Assembly (NCBI GenBank): GCA_026826555.1
Contig: JAKSZT010054457.1
Location: 4,455,296 to 4,519,295, forward strand
DNA length: 64,000 nucleotides
Direction of reading: 5' to 3'
Source of the DNA: Tolypeutes matacus
Taxonomy: Eukaryota; Chordata; Mammalia; Cingulata; Chlamyphoridae
Positions within the stretch are counted from its first letter, which is position 1. Every line of letters starts with the position of its first letter. Under the pieces are notes generated by a model. That model was not told the DNA's origin. It worked only from the letters and a program-made list of their open reading frames with translations, and ran no database searches. Shown here piece by piece: positions 1 through 12,240 of this stretch. A program made the translations under genes and the position numbers.

Positions 1-880
1 TTGTGCATTCAATTGTTTCATTAATTTTGAAAAGTAGTGAAAATTTTTTTACAATTATTTTCATTAACTTTTTCCTTACAAGATCCTCTGATATCACATT
101 TACTGGAAAAGAAAGTGTCTTAGGGTCTGGAATAACGGATTATTTGTTACAAATATGAGGTTAATGAATCCATGTTTTAAAAGAATGTAGACGTTACAGC
201 AATTTTTTTCTATGAAAGAATGTGAAATTCTGAACAAATAAACTGCACAAATCAGGAGTAAAAACACATTCTCAGAAATTAGTTTTATGTCCCAGAATTT
301 ACTTTCAAAATGCTCTGTATAATGTGTTTTAAAGTGGAAAGAAAAGTAAATCTAATAAAAATATTTTAAATACATTTTAATACCAAAGGCAGAAGCTAAC
401 TTTCATTAATGAGAAAATCGCAAATAAAAAGATTTGCATTTTCATGATGTGAATCTTCTGGATTGTGCCAACAATTTGATATTCAAGAGCTTGTGGGATT
501 TTGTAAATATAAATTCACTCTAGAGGATTTTCATGTATCACACCAAATCTAAATATGATAATCTTTAAAGTTCTTTTCCATGAGACAATGTTCAACAGTT
601 TTTTCCACCTTAAATTTATTGAATTCCTCCTGGGTAATAAGGTCTTTATTAGACGCCCTGGTATTTACCAATGTTATTTTTCTCAAGCTTATAATTATGA
701 ATAATTATTTAATATCTTTTTTTAAATAGAATTATAAAATGTTCATTTTTACCAGAAGCCTCTTAGCGGGCACCTCAGAATGACAAAGAGTTGGCACTTA
801 GTATAATCACTACCTTAGGATTCTTATCCTTAAGTAATGCTTTATCCTGTTTTACTTTGCATCTTACCACTTAGCAATGC
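1..880. other. AT-rich DNA, nothing recognised
   Basis: No repeat family, CpG cluster, splice-flanked exon or long reading frame could be recognised. The segment is AT-rich with short A and T runs, like most of the window. Confidence 0.5.
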
Positions 881-899
881 CAGACATTATCTTTTGTAT

Positions 900-1045
900 T
901 ACTGGTTTGTTTATTGGCTCTCTTTTCACAGAGAGAGCAGAGCAAGAACTTTGACTCTAATTCCTAGTGGAGCACTCCACAGTACCAAGAAGAGCACCTG
1001 AAACATAGTAGGTACTCAATAAATAATTATTACACCCTTTAATTT
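900..1045 (+). mobile_element. L2/MIR-type 3' end fragment
   Basis: The run GCACCTGAAACATAGTAGG followed by TACTCAATAAATAATTATTA matches the shared 3' end of L2 and MIR elements (cacctggcacatagtagg, then ctcaataaat). Only the terminal part is recognisable. L2 and MIR share this tail, so the family stays open. Confidence 0.6.
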
Positions 1046-2035
1046 TATAACAAATGTAATATTTTTATAATTGTTTATACAAAGACAAAAAATTGAATTT
1101 ATAAATTACTTTTTTTCAGGTGTTGTCAAGATAAAATTGCCTTAGTTCTTTATAAACTTTATAAAAGGAAATTTTTCTGTAAAATTAATGTTAATAAAAG
1201 TGCTTATCCATCTCCTTACCAAACTTTTGACTACATAAAAACAGAAGAATGCTATTAGTGTCATATATGTGACATTCTCTTAAAAGTGACATTCTTTTAA
1301 AATGTGAATTTTAATTTTCCAAGTCAATAGGCAATATATTTTTTGCAGTTTTCCTAAATAGCCAATATAAAAAATCATTTTCACCTGCCATTTAATTTCT
1401 ATATCATCTTCAAAGCATAATATTAAATATAAATTTCTGATTTGCAAGGAAGGATTCCATGCTGTATGGAAAAATATAAAAAAATAACCTTTGTGTCATT
1501 TTCCAGTGGCCAGTGACCAAAGACAGAAAAATGTAAACAGGGTAGACTATCAAAATCTAAAAATATGAACCAAATCAATCCACATCATAATCCATATATC
1601 ATAGTTGTGCATGTCAAAATGCTACACCATAGAATAAAAGCAATCATAAAATAAGAAGAAACTCCAATGATAATTAAATAAAATATGTATATGAAGTAAT
1701 TTTAGATTGCAAAGAATTTTTATATGGAAGGAATTTGACATGGAAAGAATTACAAGGTTCCTTTTCATCTAGAAAATTTAAGATTAATTTAGAAACCTGG
1801 CTAAGATGCATGACAAAATCGAAAAGCAATGCCAGACAGTCCACAGCATAGTTCGGATCATAAGTGCTGAGGGTGAGAGAGAAGGGCTCAGTTTCATCAC
1901 AGTGAAGAAAGACCCAAAGGTTCAAATGGAATTTTAACCAGGTATGGTATATGGATCTCAATGATCTACTGTCTTCTATAATCCCCTCCCCTAGAGTGTT
2001 AGCAGAACTTCTAACTTGCCTCTAATCAATAAAAT
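1046..2035. other. AT-rich DNA, nothing recognised
   Basis: No element was recognised. A local repetition of GTGACATTCT with short spacers occurs near 1260-1300. The minus-strand frame at 1674-1961 has no family features and is treated as chance. Confidence 0.45.
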
Positions 2036-2039
2036 ATGG

Positions 2040-2470
2040 CAGAGGTGATGAAATATCATCCCTGTGATTATGTTATGTTATAAGGAAAAGCCCAAGGGAT
2101 TTTGAAGATGTAATCAGGCCCCAAATCAGTTGGTTTTAAGTATATCAAAAGGGAGATTATCATAGCTGGGCCTAATTTAATAAAGTAGGCTCTTAAAATG
2201 AGGGTATAGAAGCCAGAAACTGTAGAAGTCAGAGAGATTTCCCTACTGGTCTTGAAGAAGTAAGCCAACAATGAGTTATCAACTGCAAGGAAATGAATCC
2301 TGCCAACAAACCAAGAGAGCTTGGAAGAGAAAACCAAGCTTCACAAAGTCCCCAGCCCTGGCTGAAACGTTGCTGGTGAGACTCTGAGAAAAGGAAACAG
2401 CTATACACTGTGAGAAAATAAATGTTGAATACATTCAGTGTGTGATTACTTTATGCTACAAAAGATAGGA
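2040..2470 (+). mobile_element. MaLR/MLT1-like LTR (ERVL-MaLR type)
   Basis: The order of recognisable blocks fits an old mammalian apparent LTR retrotransposon LTR: a GATTATCATAGCTGGGCCTAA block near 2156, then a block ending in GAAGCCAGAAAC, then CTGCCAACAAACCAAGAGAGCTTGG near 2299, then ACTGTGAGAAAATAAATG near 2406, which holds the AATAAA polyadenylation signal. The elements lie in the usual 5' to 3' LTR order on the plus strand. No internal retroviral sequence follows, so it is probably a solo LTR. The exact subfamily and the flanking duplication were not resolved. Confidence 0.55.
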
Positions 2471-2779
2471 AAAAAAAAAATACACCAGGCCTTGAAAGAT
2501 GGACATCTTGGTGATAGAATGAGGCTGACATGACAGTTGTTGCAAAAGGAACTGTTTGGACACTGAAAAACACAGATGAACACATCTTAAGTTGTAGGAA
2601 AACTTGACTAGTAGGCTTGAAAATACAACAGTTCATCCAGGGCAATGAGGTTATATAAATATAGAGAGCCATGCTTTATAATTTGGTTCATCTATCTATC
2701 TGTTTTAACTATGTGGATTGTACACAAAAATTGCACTGAAAATCGGGTTGACTAATCACAGCATTTCAAGCCAATGGGA

Positions 2780-3600
2780 AGGATATGAAAAGCAAGAAGA
2801 GAATTTCAAATTAATATTGTAAAATATAGAGAACCACTGAAGATTTCTGAACACAGCGACATTAGAACACTTATTTTAATCAAGAGAAATCTAAAAGAAT
2901 TATGAGATCTAAATTAGAAGAGCATAGTGATTATGATCATGCAGGTGGTATCAGACAGAATTTGGTCTTACTCTTGGCTCTGAGTTTTTATCTGTATTAC
3001 CCTGGGTAACATATGTCTTAAAGCTTTGGTTTCTATATCAACCTCATAAAATGTTTGTATATTAAATAAAACCATGTTTGTAAATAGTTAAAATACTGCA
3101 TGTCATATGATGAACAATTTTAAAAAATTAAGCTGCTAGTGTTATTAAATATCACAGCAGGTAGAAGCAAGCATCAGAGAGATCAGTGTGAAGGATGGCA
3201 AGATAATCCTGGTTAAGCTGAGAGGGTCTGGATCAAATTGGAATTGATGAGAACAAAAAACAGAGATGTAGATAAAGCTACATTGCAAAGGAAGGGACGT
3301 CAAGACTTAGGGATTTACTGCATATTGTATAGGAGCAATGGTGTAATTTTAACACGTCTATACATTTTCAGACCTAGCTGAATGGAAAAACAGGGTGTCA
3401 TTAAGAGACGCACAGAAAAATAAAGATGGGGGATGATGTCACCATGAAATCAGAGTTAAAGTGTCCAGCAGACCGTTGTAAATACATTAATGAAGTTCAA
3501 ATCAGGATTCAAGCTATAGATTTGGAAGATATCTGTAAAGAAATGAAAATTATAGATATTGTAGTGAATGGAATTCCTGCAGCTTTCCACAGGTGATGAA
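2780..3600 (-). mobile_element. L2 LINE 3'-region remnant interrupted by a MIR
   Basis: Read on the plus strand this is the complement of L2. The order includes a GAACCACTGAAGATTTCTGA block (L2: gccattggaggattttgagcag), ACATTAGAACACTTATTTTAAT, then after an interruption GTAGAAGCAAGCATCAGAG (gaagcagggagaccag), GGCAAGATAATCCTGG, AGGGATTTACTGCATATTG, and an ATTTGGAAGATATC block. Divergence is high, as expected for L2, which died out before the placental radiation. A MIR lies inside at about 2925-3110. Confidence 0.6.
2925..3110 (+). mobile_element. MIR SINE
   Basis: The MIR core order is present: AGCATAGTGATTATGATCATG, then CAGACAGAATTTGGTC, then a TCTGTATTACCCTGGGTAAC block (tgtgtgaccttgggcaag), then AAAGCTTTGGTTTC (cctcagtttcc) and a degraded tail. 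It sits within the L2 remnant, separating two L2 blocks. Confidence 0.6.
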
Positions 3601-4634
3601 GAATAGAAAGTCAAATAAGTAATACACACAATGATGCAGAAATTCCATGATTAAAAACTTTTCCATTAGACTTCATTTCAAAAGTAAAACACTGGGTATC
3701 GCCAACCAATATGTAAAATATTGAATAAAAGGCCCTGTAATTTTTCCACTTTAAAGTTAAACTTTCTCCACAATTCAAACTTTTCTATTTCCTTTGGGTT
3801 CCATTTAATAAGGGCAGCCTAAAGTTTGGATAATGGGCATTCTCTAGGGAATCTGATGCAACTCCGTAGCTCGCCTGGGAGCTGTGACATAATTACTGTC
3901 ACCAGGACTTGCTCCTGTCCTTCTTAGCCAAAATGCCATATGAAAGCTAAGAGCATCAATCAGTGGCCAGTGTTCCCTTTTGTTCCTCAAGCAAAATAAG
4001 AATGAACAGAATATTTAATATTTCCTAAGAGTTCAAGAGTCCACGGTAGACCAGTAGGCCACCTCTACTTTTCAAAAGTGATACATAGAATGTGGAAGGG
4101 AAAAGGCAAATGCCAGTGGAAACTTTGAAATAATGAAGTTTGGAAGGTGTTGATACCAATTTCTGGATTCAGGCAATAAAGAAATTTGTTCACATTTGGA
4201 AAATATATACACACACATGCCATATAATATACAACCCTATAATAAGTACTATCTAATTATCAGAGTATACTAAATGAAAATTACTCAAGATTAAGGGTTT
4301 AAAATTTTCGTGAATAATTTTGTCTTGTAATTCTTGAGTAAAATATTTTGTCCTGAATATAGCTTTTGCCTTTTGATAGCACATATAAGTGGTGAGACTT
4401 GTCATTTTCAAATAAATTAGTGGAAAATCAAAGTGTCAAGAATAAAGTAGAAACATATTACACTAGCAGATTTAGTTGAATTGCCCAAATTAGAATACCT
4501 AAACCGAATACATTGGTAGTTTAATGTAAAAACTTTTGTTCCAACAGTCCTGGGATGGGTGCATGAAATCTAGATATTTCATTGGCCTAAAGGGTACTGT
4601 TAAGTTTCTTGCCATTTTGGAATTGGTTTTCTCT
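3601..4634. other. Unassigned AT-rich DNA
   Basis: No repeat or gene was recognised. A slightly less AT-rich stretch at 3830-3960 carries no CpG cluster or exon-like frame. Confidence 0.45.
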
Positions 4635-4639
4635 AACAT

Positions 4640-5000
4640 TTTCTCCCATCTGAATATTCTTCTCTAGACTTATCTCACATTGTATCACTCTCTTCATACC
4701 TTTCAAAACAGACTAGAAAATCACCTACTTAGAACATTCCAATTGGATTTATTTATATGTTTGTTTGTATATTGCTTTAGGTCTTTTTGTTCTGTGAACC
4801 TGGAATGCCCTTATCCCTGTTATCAACATATGGAGAGTCTATGCATCCTAGTTTTTTCTTTTCACTGAAGACTTCTCTTTTACTTCTTGTCAAAACAAAT
4901 CACTATTCTTTTTTTACAGTTTCTCAGCAGCTGGTTTGTGATTTTATGCACTTGTTTCAGTAAGATTTGTTCTAAAACTTACTGTTTACATGCCAATCTC
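4640..5000 (+). mobile_element. L2 LINE 3' fragment
   Basis: The block TGTGAACCTGGAATGCCCTT at 4792 corresponds to the L2 3' segment (tgcctggaatgcccttcc). It is followed by a 'tcatcctt'-like and 'cactgaagacttctc' region, again in L2 order. The two small reading frames that overlap it are chance frames within this remnant. Confidence 0.5.
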
Positions 5001-5177
5001 ACCCCACAACTCTTAACTTCCTATTTCTTCATTATAACAGTGAATTGTTTAGTGAGGGCTTGCAGAATCCATTTAAATTTGATTGGTGACTGCATGAATG
5101 AGTCATTTTAGAATCAAATTTTTAAAAGAGAAACAATGTAGCTTCTTAGGTGATTCATATAAATAATAATAATGATT

Positions 5178-5412
5178 ATATTAACATTCATTATATCTCA
5201 TGCCCTGTTAAAAGCATTAGTATTCATTACCTAATTTAACCAGCACAATCTCCATAACAGGGTCAGTATAATTATCATACCCAGTTTACAGGTGAGGAAA
5301 TTATGGCAAAGAGAGATTAAGTCACTTGCTCAAAATCAGAGAGTACAAAGTGGCTGAGCTCGGATGGACACCCAGGATGGGCAGCAAAAGTTATGCTCTT
5401 ATCCCGCATGTT
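5178..5412 (-). mobile_element. MIR SINE
   Basis: The complement of MIR is clear: the CATGCCCTGTTAAAAGCATT block, then ATTATCATACCCAGTTTACAGG, GTGAGGAAATTATGGCAAAG, AGAGATTAAGTCACTTGCTC, then AAGTGGCTGAGCTCGGATGG. All blocks are in MIR order. It is one of the better preserved MIR copies here. Confidence 0.8.
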
Positions 5413-5420
5413 AAAATGCC

Positions 5421-6395
5421 CCTCTACCACATAGAGGACCTGAGGCTCTGAGGAAGATAGAAAGGTGATGAGGAGTCTTGATTCTCAGAGATACTGTTTT
5501 CAGCTGTGAAATATATTAGTGATTTCATAACTGTGGAAAACACAGTACATTTTTAAATTGAGGCTTTCCCATTTCCCAAATTTCTTTAATTATTTGATTG
5601 AGATGATACAGTGATTAAGATAAAGAGGATTAAAAAATCTCACAAATTCCTTCTTTAATTATAAAGTAGAGATAATTATAATTGACAAATAAATTCTGAT
5701 TTGTTTTATTTATTTTTTTCAAAATAGGTTCTCTACAGTAATATTTCACTCAGTTTTTAACAGAAGAATAATGCTGAAAACTTTAACTTTAAGGAGTAAA
5801 TTGTACATACTGCTCAAAAAAAATATGATCCCTGCTAAAGCTCCTATTGGAGGGATGACAAAAACAAAACAAAATAAAGCAAAACAACAATAACAATATT
5901 GTTTGATATTAGGATTCAAAGCTACTTCCTAGTGTGTTCAATTCAGTAAAAGTTTTTTAAAAATATGCCTTAAATATTTTTCAACTGTTTTTTCCCTATA
6001 ATGTCTTACTGAGCAACAAATTCAAATGCAAACAAGGAAAACTTCAGCCCACCTCAACCAATCAACATTTGTGCTACCAAATGCTTCTCACAGTTAAACC
6101 TTCAGACTAGGGAACTACCAATATTTTGAAGTCTATGAGCTCAAACAACACAGAGCTTTCTAACAATTACAGAAGAAAACTTCCTTAAGACCTTTGGTGT
6201 CAAGGATTCTGAAATGTGTAACCTAAGAAATAAGCTACAAGATCATCTCAATAAACTTAATTTAAAATGATAGGGAAATAAGTAAGCCTCACTTTGAATG
6301 ACATACCAAAGTGAATACTTGAACTACACGCAGGTACTAGTAGTGTGTAATATAGCAGCAAGCGAAATGAACTTGGTTTGGTTATTGCTTAATCT
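5421..6395. other. Unassigned AT-rich DNA
   Basis: No element was recognised. An A/C-rich run at about 5860-5900 (AAAACAAAACAAAATAAAGC) is low-complexity. Confidence 0.45.
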
Positions 6396-6399
6396 TCTC

Positions 6400-6545
6400 C
6401 TATTCCTAGTTGAGTGACCGTGGGGTGGAGGGGAGACATTGCTTGATCTAAGTTTCTGCTTTCTCATATCTAAAATGAAAATAATACCTACTTTTACACA
6501 ATTATGTGAATATTAAATGAGGTAATATGGATAAATTGTCTAATA
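6400..6545 (+). mobile_element. MIR SINE fragment
   Basis: GAGTGACCGTGGGGTGGAG, then TTTCTGCTTTCTCATATCTAAAATG, then AATAATACCTACTTTTACAC and GTGAATATTAAATGAGGTAAT follow the MIR consensus order (tgaccttgggca, cctcagtttcctcatctgtaaaatg, aataatagtacctac, gaggattaaatgag). Confidence 0.7.
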
Positions 6546-9500
6546 TGAATAAAATATATATATGAAAATACTAATACTTTGAATGGCATCAATTTCCACC
6601 TCTTTTGGCATCCCATATGAACAAATCAACCCAGGTTCAAAGATTTAATGTTCAAATATTAATAAGCAGTCTAGTATGAGACAACGAACATTTTTATTAC
6701 TAGCAACTCACTGGTTCCCTTTCTTTAGAAAAGAGAATGGGCCCATCTCCTTAATCCTAATTGAGGCATTTCAGAGTCTGAGTGACATGAGGGTCAAAGC
6801 AATTGCTATGGCTTTAAGAATAAAAGACACCAGTAACCACGGCAGGCAAGTGGGCATTTGTCTGATGTAAGAATCTTTACTTTTAACTTATTAGGAATAA
6901 AAGACATAGATCTTGGTGGTCATTAATACATTATCCAATGTGTTTGGTGGAAGTGATCCAACCATGGAAAAGTAAATTATTTCCATTTCATCATCACCTT
7001 TGAGGAACATAGCTTTGACTTGTATGTTTTAATTGCTACTATATGTACATTTTAATTTCTACCTTGGTACTACAGGTACAGAGAAAACATGTCACTAAAA
7101 TAAGTTTCCCTTAACTGTCAATTACAGTGAATATATTTAAATAAAACTCAGTGGAAAAAAAGTATTTTCAAATCTTTTGGGTTATGTTTTAGAATTGCTA
7201 GCAGTGCTATCAACCAATTATGAGCTGGAATTATATGCTCTGTATTGACATGCAAATGAACTCACTAAGCAACCACTTTGCTTTAGTGATTTACATAATA
7301 TGATACCAAAAGCCACATTAAATTAATATTAATTATTTAGTTTTAAAGCAAGAAAGTTCAGAATTAACCTGTTCTTCTTCCCAGTTTATCACACCAATGC
7401 ATAGAAACTTTGATACACAGAAACAAAAATATTTTATGTGTAGGTACATCCACGCTCAGTTCCTTAAAGGTTCATGGCTTATTACCCAAAGATGTCTAGG
7501 CAATAAACCTGATATTTTATAAGCAGTGGCTTTCTTTTCATGTCATTTACCAGAACTCATGTGTTCTCAGAATCAGTGTAGTACGATAAACTCCCAATTG
7601 TGCACACATACATTTTGTTACTTATTCCTGGCAAATTTTCATTCCAATTGTCCTTCCCTTGCTAAGCAGCATGACAGTTTCTGAACCACACTTTCATGCC
7701 AAAAAACCGGTGTGTGCACAAGGACACAAGCCGAAATAAAAAATAATAATTATTAGAAGACACAGTTGCCACAAAAATTTACATATTGTATTCCAGCTTA
7801 TTTTATCAATTATTTTTCCACTAAGTACCATTTCTGGAATTTACATGGTCCAGATAATCCCCAATGGGTGTTTATTGTAGAATAGAATGGCAGAATTAAA
7901 TATATATGATGTGTGTGTATGTATATAAATATATATATATATATACACACCCATACATACATATGTACAAACTTATACACATATATACATATACGCTTAT
8001 AAGCACTGGTATTATTGTTCAAATATTCATTTTTCAGAACACCCATATTATGACTCACTGGAATCTTGAGTTTATCAAAACAATATCTCATCCATTTTAA
8101 TAATATCCACTTCCTCAATACCAAGGTGATTTAAAGCACAAGGGGACCAATTGGTATGTTGTTTGGTGACCATTTTAATTGGAAAATTAGGATTTTCCAC
8201 AAGGGCCCCTAAAACCCACCTTAAGTATACTATGCCCAAGGGACATTGGAGGTGTTGAAGCAGAAGGTGATTAAGTCTGTTTGGTAAAGGATAATTGGTC
8301 TCATGGCTGTTACAATGATGCTAATAACAGGAAGTAGTTTTTATAGCCTATAAGTTTTTAAGCCCCTTTACAACTTCATAATATATTAAGGAACAAAAAG
8401 TAATAGAGTTAGTATGTCACTTTGGTTAAATGTGAAGGACTAATAGGAATATATTAATCAAGGTCTTCTGATATAATGATAACTGGGCATTGAACATTAT
8501 AAAATGGCCATTATTCAAAGAAAATTCTCAATAAACTATAAGTACATACAATTTATTAAATATCACTATCTAAAGTATTTTTAAAAAGACAAGATTCTCT
8601 CAAACTGTTTTTCACATTTCAGATTTTTATTATCTGCTCTATTTCCCTACTATGCATGTTAGTAAATAAAAAATGGTAAAAGAAAACAATATATGGCCTT
8701 GAAAATACAAAACCCAAATTATTACAACTTATCTTAAATTTCATAAAGTATATATAGAATTTCATAACATTTGTAAGTCAAAAGAGGTAACTGGGTGACT
8801 TTATTTTTAGCTCAATGATATTGATATTAACAAAGAACAATTCGAGCATGTCATGTAACATATTAAATTATTTCAATACTTTTCAGTGTACTTTGTCAAA
8901 GTTCATCATGTTGGGGCAAAAAGGGCTCTATACATGTCCATTGACTCTATTATGAAATGAATTAATGATTTAGCAAGCTATCCAGTGTTGTGATATTGAA
9001 TATCCCTCTGCATTTCACATGAACAAGTTCTAACTCCAAAGTATAGTAATTTATTTGTAGAACTAAATAGAACAGTGAATTAATGAATTACCACCAACAT
9101 TTGAACATCTCTCATAGCTGTCTTCAAAGCTGGCAATTTTATTAGTTTACAGTGGGAATCTCATTCTGAATCCAAATAGTATTCACTAATATGCTATGTT
9201 GGGTTTATAATGGGAACCTAATTTTATCATTCTCAGTATTTTGATATAAAAACTGAATGTGTAGATAAATCAGTGGAAAATGCTTCTAGTATTTTAAATT
9301 TGCAATCTCATTGAACCAACCTTTGACTTGTTTCATTACTGTCAATAGTATAATTTGATCTTAGTGTTTAACCATCTCACTGTGACATTAAACTTCATCT
9401 ACAAAAATTCCAGATATTGATAGTTAAAGTGCTTATTTATACAAGAACAAGGAAACTTATCTTGGAAAACTTTGGGCAAAAAGAAGTCAATAAGATACTC

Positions 9501-10530
9501 TGATACATTTGGGCCAATATAGTGATATGTATCTTTCAATAAGTTGTAGAAATTAAGATATACATCAATGTTTTAATATAATAAACAAAAAAGGAATAAA
9601 ACTGATATTGAAGGAAGCCATAATTCTATTTGTTTGAAGTTTTACGGTCTGATTATTTATACCAATATAATCCATTTAAAAAAGAAAATGCACAGATAGA
9701 TATAACTAAAGAATGATTCTATATACATTTGAATGAGGCTGTTTAGTATAAACTTCCTGACCCAGTATTTCATATATCCTTATTTTCTTCTCTACCTATT
9801 TAGCCTTGAAATGTTTGTGTGAATATTTAACATAAGATCACATGTCTAAAAGGAATCTTATAGAGAGCATCCACTTAAGGTAAAATATGGGAACAACTTA
9901 AGAGGATTTATATTTGACCTCTAATCTTTGCAAAAATGTCCATTTCTAGTAATCACCATTCTCATGTAATAAGGCAGGACTGTAAATAAAATGAAAAATC
10001 TCTATGAAAAGGATTATTTTAAATCAGAAACTCTAAAGCTAAAGTTCATCCTAGTAACTAATAAAACTGCAGTAGAAAATTTTAGACAATTTAAAATATA
10101 AAAAATATTTATCTTTAACTTAGTGTACTCTTTAGTTACTAAAACATAGCCCTGGTCAGTTGAGCAATATTTATTGTGTATGAACCAGCTTTATATTTTA
10201 CCCATTACTGTTAATATAGTTCTACAAACATATGTCTATTTGAAACCTGAACTTTCTTCCTGTAAGGTGAAGAAAAGCCCCCTTACCCGCGTTTTTCCAG
10301 CCATAATTTATATTTGGTCTAATGTCACTCAATAATAAGTAGGCTAAAGGAAAGATCACAATTCTGTTTGTCAGACAAACCATTATACCTGTCAAATAAA
10401 GTCATAAATAGCAATAAGAAATGCAAGAAGCACCAGTAACTTCTCTCGTTTAATAATTGCTCACTATGAGAAGTGTTGTTCAGTGGTTTTCTGCCCTGAA
10501 TTCTTCCTCCACACACACTCAGAACACACT
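6546..10530. other. About 4 kb of unassigned AT-rich DNA
   Basis: Apart from the microsatellite at 7898-7995, nothing was recognised with confidence. The segment 8105-8330 is less repetitive and slightly more GC-rich, and could be old unique sequence. No frame has splice context or a protein family signature. Confidence 0.4.
7898..7995. repeat. TG/TA/CA microsatellite
   Basis: An imperfect alternating purine-pyrimidine tract runs from a TG part through (TA)n to CA-rich ACACCCATACATAC. It produces opposing short frames rich in Tyr, Ile, His and Val that are not genes. Confidence 0.85.
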
Positions 10531-11539
10531 ACCAGTTGACAAAAGGAATATAGCTTCAAAAGAAAATCTCTTAAGTAGAGAAAAGCTCTCTGTTAAGCAT
10601 GCAAGAGGTTAAACATTGCTGAAATAGCGAGACATTTTCTCAACCCACGCTTCCCAGTTCCATTCAATTACCAACAGCAGAAGGGACTATAATACAAGCT
10701 AATACTGTATTATTAAATCTGTGCTTTCCATTTACATCCACCTCTAACCTACGGGGGTGGGGAGGGTATGACATTTACTAGTCAATAGCAGAACAAACAG
10801 CCCCCAACTTAGAAATACACATGACCTTGGGTCAAGGAATTTTCAGAGAATGAGTTTCACAAGTTTTATTTGGATCAACTGCATGCCAGCAGGTCTAAAT
10901 GAACCCAGTATAAATGCTCCTACACCTGCTATCCATTCAAAAATGTTAAAGAGCTCTGCACTTTGTAGTCTATGCTTTAGATACCAGAGGTTATACTGAT
11001 AACCAGAGGTTAATCCATTCAAATATATTTAAGACTACATTTTGAAACAACTTGTTGGTTGATTTATTAAATGTCGTTTGCTAATATAATTGGGGGTTTG
11101 CTTTGAATTGTTCCTGTCCCTTGAGACAGGCTAGAAGTGTTGCTCTGCAAATATTTGTTTATAAAGCAAAGATGTAGCATGATGACATTAACTTCACAAA
11201 AACAAAGCCCTCAGTTTCCCCTATAAAATTCAGTTCATAATCAGTAATGTTCTTGTAATAATTATAATAGTAATATTAAAATAATTATTGCAATCTTTGC
11301 CAAAAGCCCCATTTAAATTATAAAAATAAGCATAACTTGTTCTTCAATTTTTGTATAGCAGCTTGCATTGCCCCCCCACTAGTATTAATTTATGACAATA
11401 TTATTTTTCTTACCTTATTTTAACAGTCAAAAAAGTCCCCCAGAAAGATTCTTAAAGGGTGTGTACATATAAATCACGAAAAATAAAAACAAAACTAAAA
11501 AGAACGTCTTAGCTGGGAGAAGATCAAAATAGTTTGGTC
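10531..11539. other. Promoter-flanking AT-rich segment without recognised repeats
   Basis: No transposon was recognised in this kilobase next to the CpG-rich block. It includes a homopolymer C run with an ACTAGTATTAATT context near 11370 and AT-rich motifs such as GCTAATATAATTGGGGG. Absence of repeats next to a promoter-like block fits a regulatory flank, but this is inference only. Confidence 0.35.
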
Positions 11540-12240
11540 TAAAACTATAGAATAATTTCCGAAGTCACGCCTGAATGGGCGTCCAGGTGGCAAAGAGAGG
11601 ACTCTCCCACGTCTGACACCACACTCCTTTGTCAAGTTGATAAGGGTCCTGCAGTTGAAGCGGGTCCCGCAGGGCACAGAGGGTGCAAGAGGGCGTTGCC
11701 TTGAGGTGCTGGAGCACCGGGTCTGCTCGCGTCCCAGGTTCAGCACCGACAGATCAGTGCACAGCACCAGCTCCTCTCACCTCCAGTTTGTCTCAGTCAC
11801 TGAACCAGGCTGATTCTCGCGCCTCCTCCTTAGGCAAGAGCGACTGCCACTCAACCCCGGAGTGCCCCGCCCCCACCATCTGACGTAACTATTTTGCATA
11901 TCAACTCCCTGAGAGGTGCCGGGCAGTCGCCTTAACTGGGCTTCTGCTAGGGTCGTCTGCGACAAACGCGGCGACGAAATCCAGGATTATGATCGGCGTG
12001 GACATCATTGGATTTCAGGATCCACTCGCAACCTATGCTGAAGGAACTAAATGCTTTCGGCGTTGCATGAGCCTTGCTTTTGCTGGGACTGCCGTTTCCG
12101 TGCACTCTAATGATCTCTGCTGGCTTAGCTCCCGCACAGCTCTCAGGGGCGGAGGGCGGGGGCAGTCGAGCTCTGAGAGAAAAGGGTGGCGAGACAGGTG
12201 GGGAGGGGACTGGAAAATGGAATGAATAAAATCCCCGATC
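11540..12240. promoter_or_regulatory. CpG-rich block, candidate promoter
   Basis: About 37 CpG dinucleotides were counted by eye in roughly 660 bp, while most of the window has about one or fewer per 100 bp. Recognisable sites: GC boxes at 11865-11874 (CCCCGCCCCC, an Sp1-type site on the minus strand) and 12147-12162 (two adjacent GGGCGG-type boxes); a CRE-like TGACGTAA at 11881-11888, one base from the palindromic TGACGTCA; and an octamer-like ATTTTGCAT at 11891-11899. No canonical TATA box was seen at a fitting distance. Such a block usually marks a housekeeping or neuronal-type gene start. No gene can be named, and the direction of transcription is uncertain. Spacing of the CRE, GC box and a splice donor favours the minus strand. 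Confidence 0.6.
11776..11870 (-). other. Candidate non-coding first exon with splice donor (minus strand)
   Basis: Read on the minus strand, the CRE-like site and GC box come first. About 85 bp further is CTGGAG|GTGAGAGG, a strong match to the mammalian donor consensus, with the exon edge at 11781 and the intron starting at 11780. A start near 11865 would give a short first exon of about 80 bp without a long frame, so it would be untranslated leader. This is a model based on motif spacing. No acceptor or second exon could be found in the window. Confidence 0.3.

Noticed and set aside
7810..8124. Tyr/Ile/Val-rich frames on both strands
   Set aside because: Produced by a TA/CA microsatellite.
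11495..11965. Three overlapping 60-90 codon frames on both strands in the CpG-rich block
   Set aside because: High GC lowers stop-codon frequency, so frames occur on both strands by chance. None has a recognisable domain.
11989..12225. 78-codon plus-strand frame starting with ATGATCGGCGTGG in the CpG-rich block
   Set aside because: The start lies in a promoter-like block, but no protein family is recognised and the C-terminal part is translated GC-box sequence. Without a splice donor in frame or conservation it cannot be called coding.
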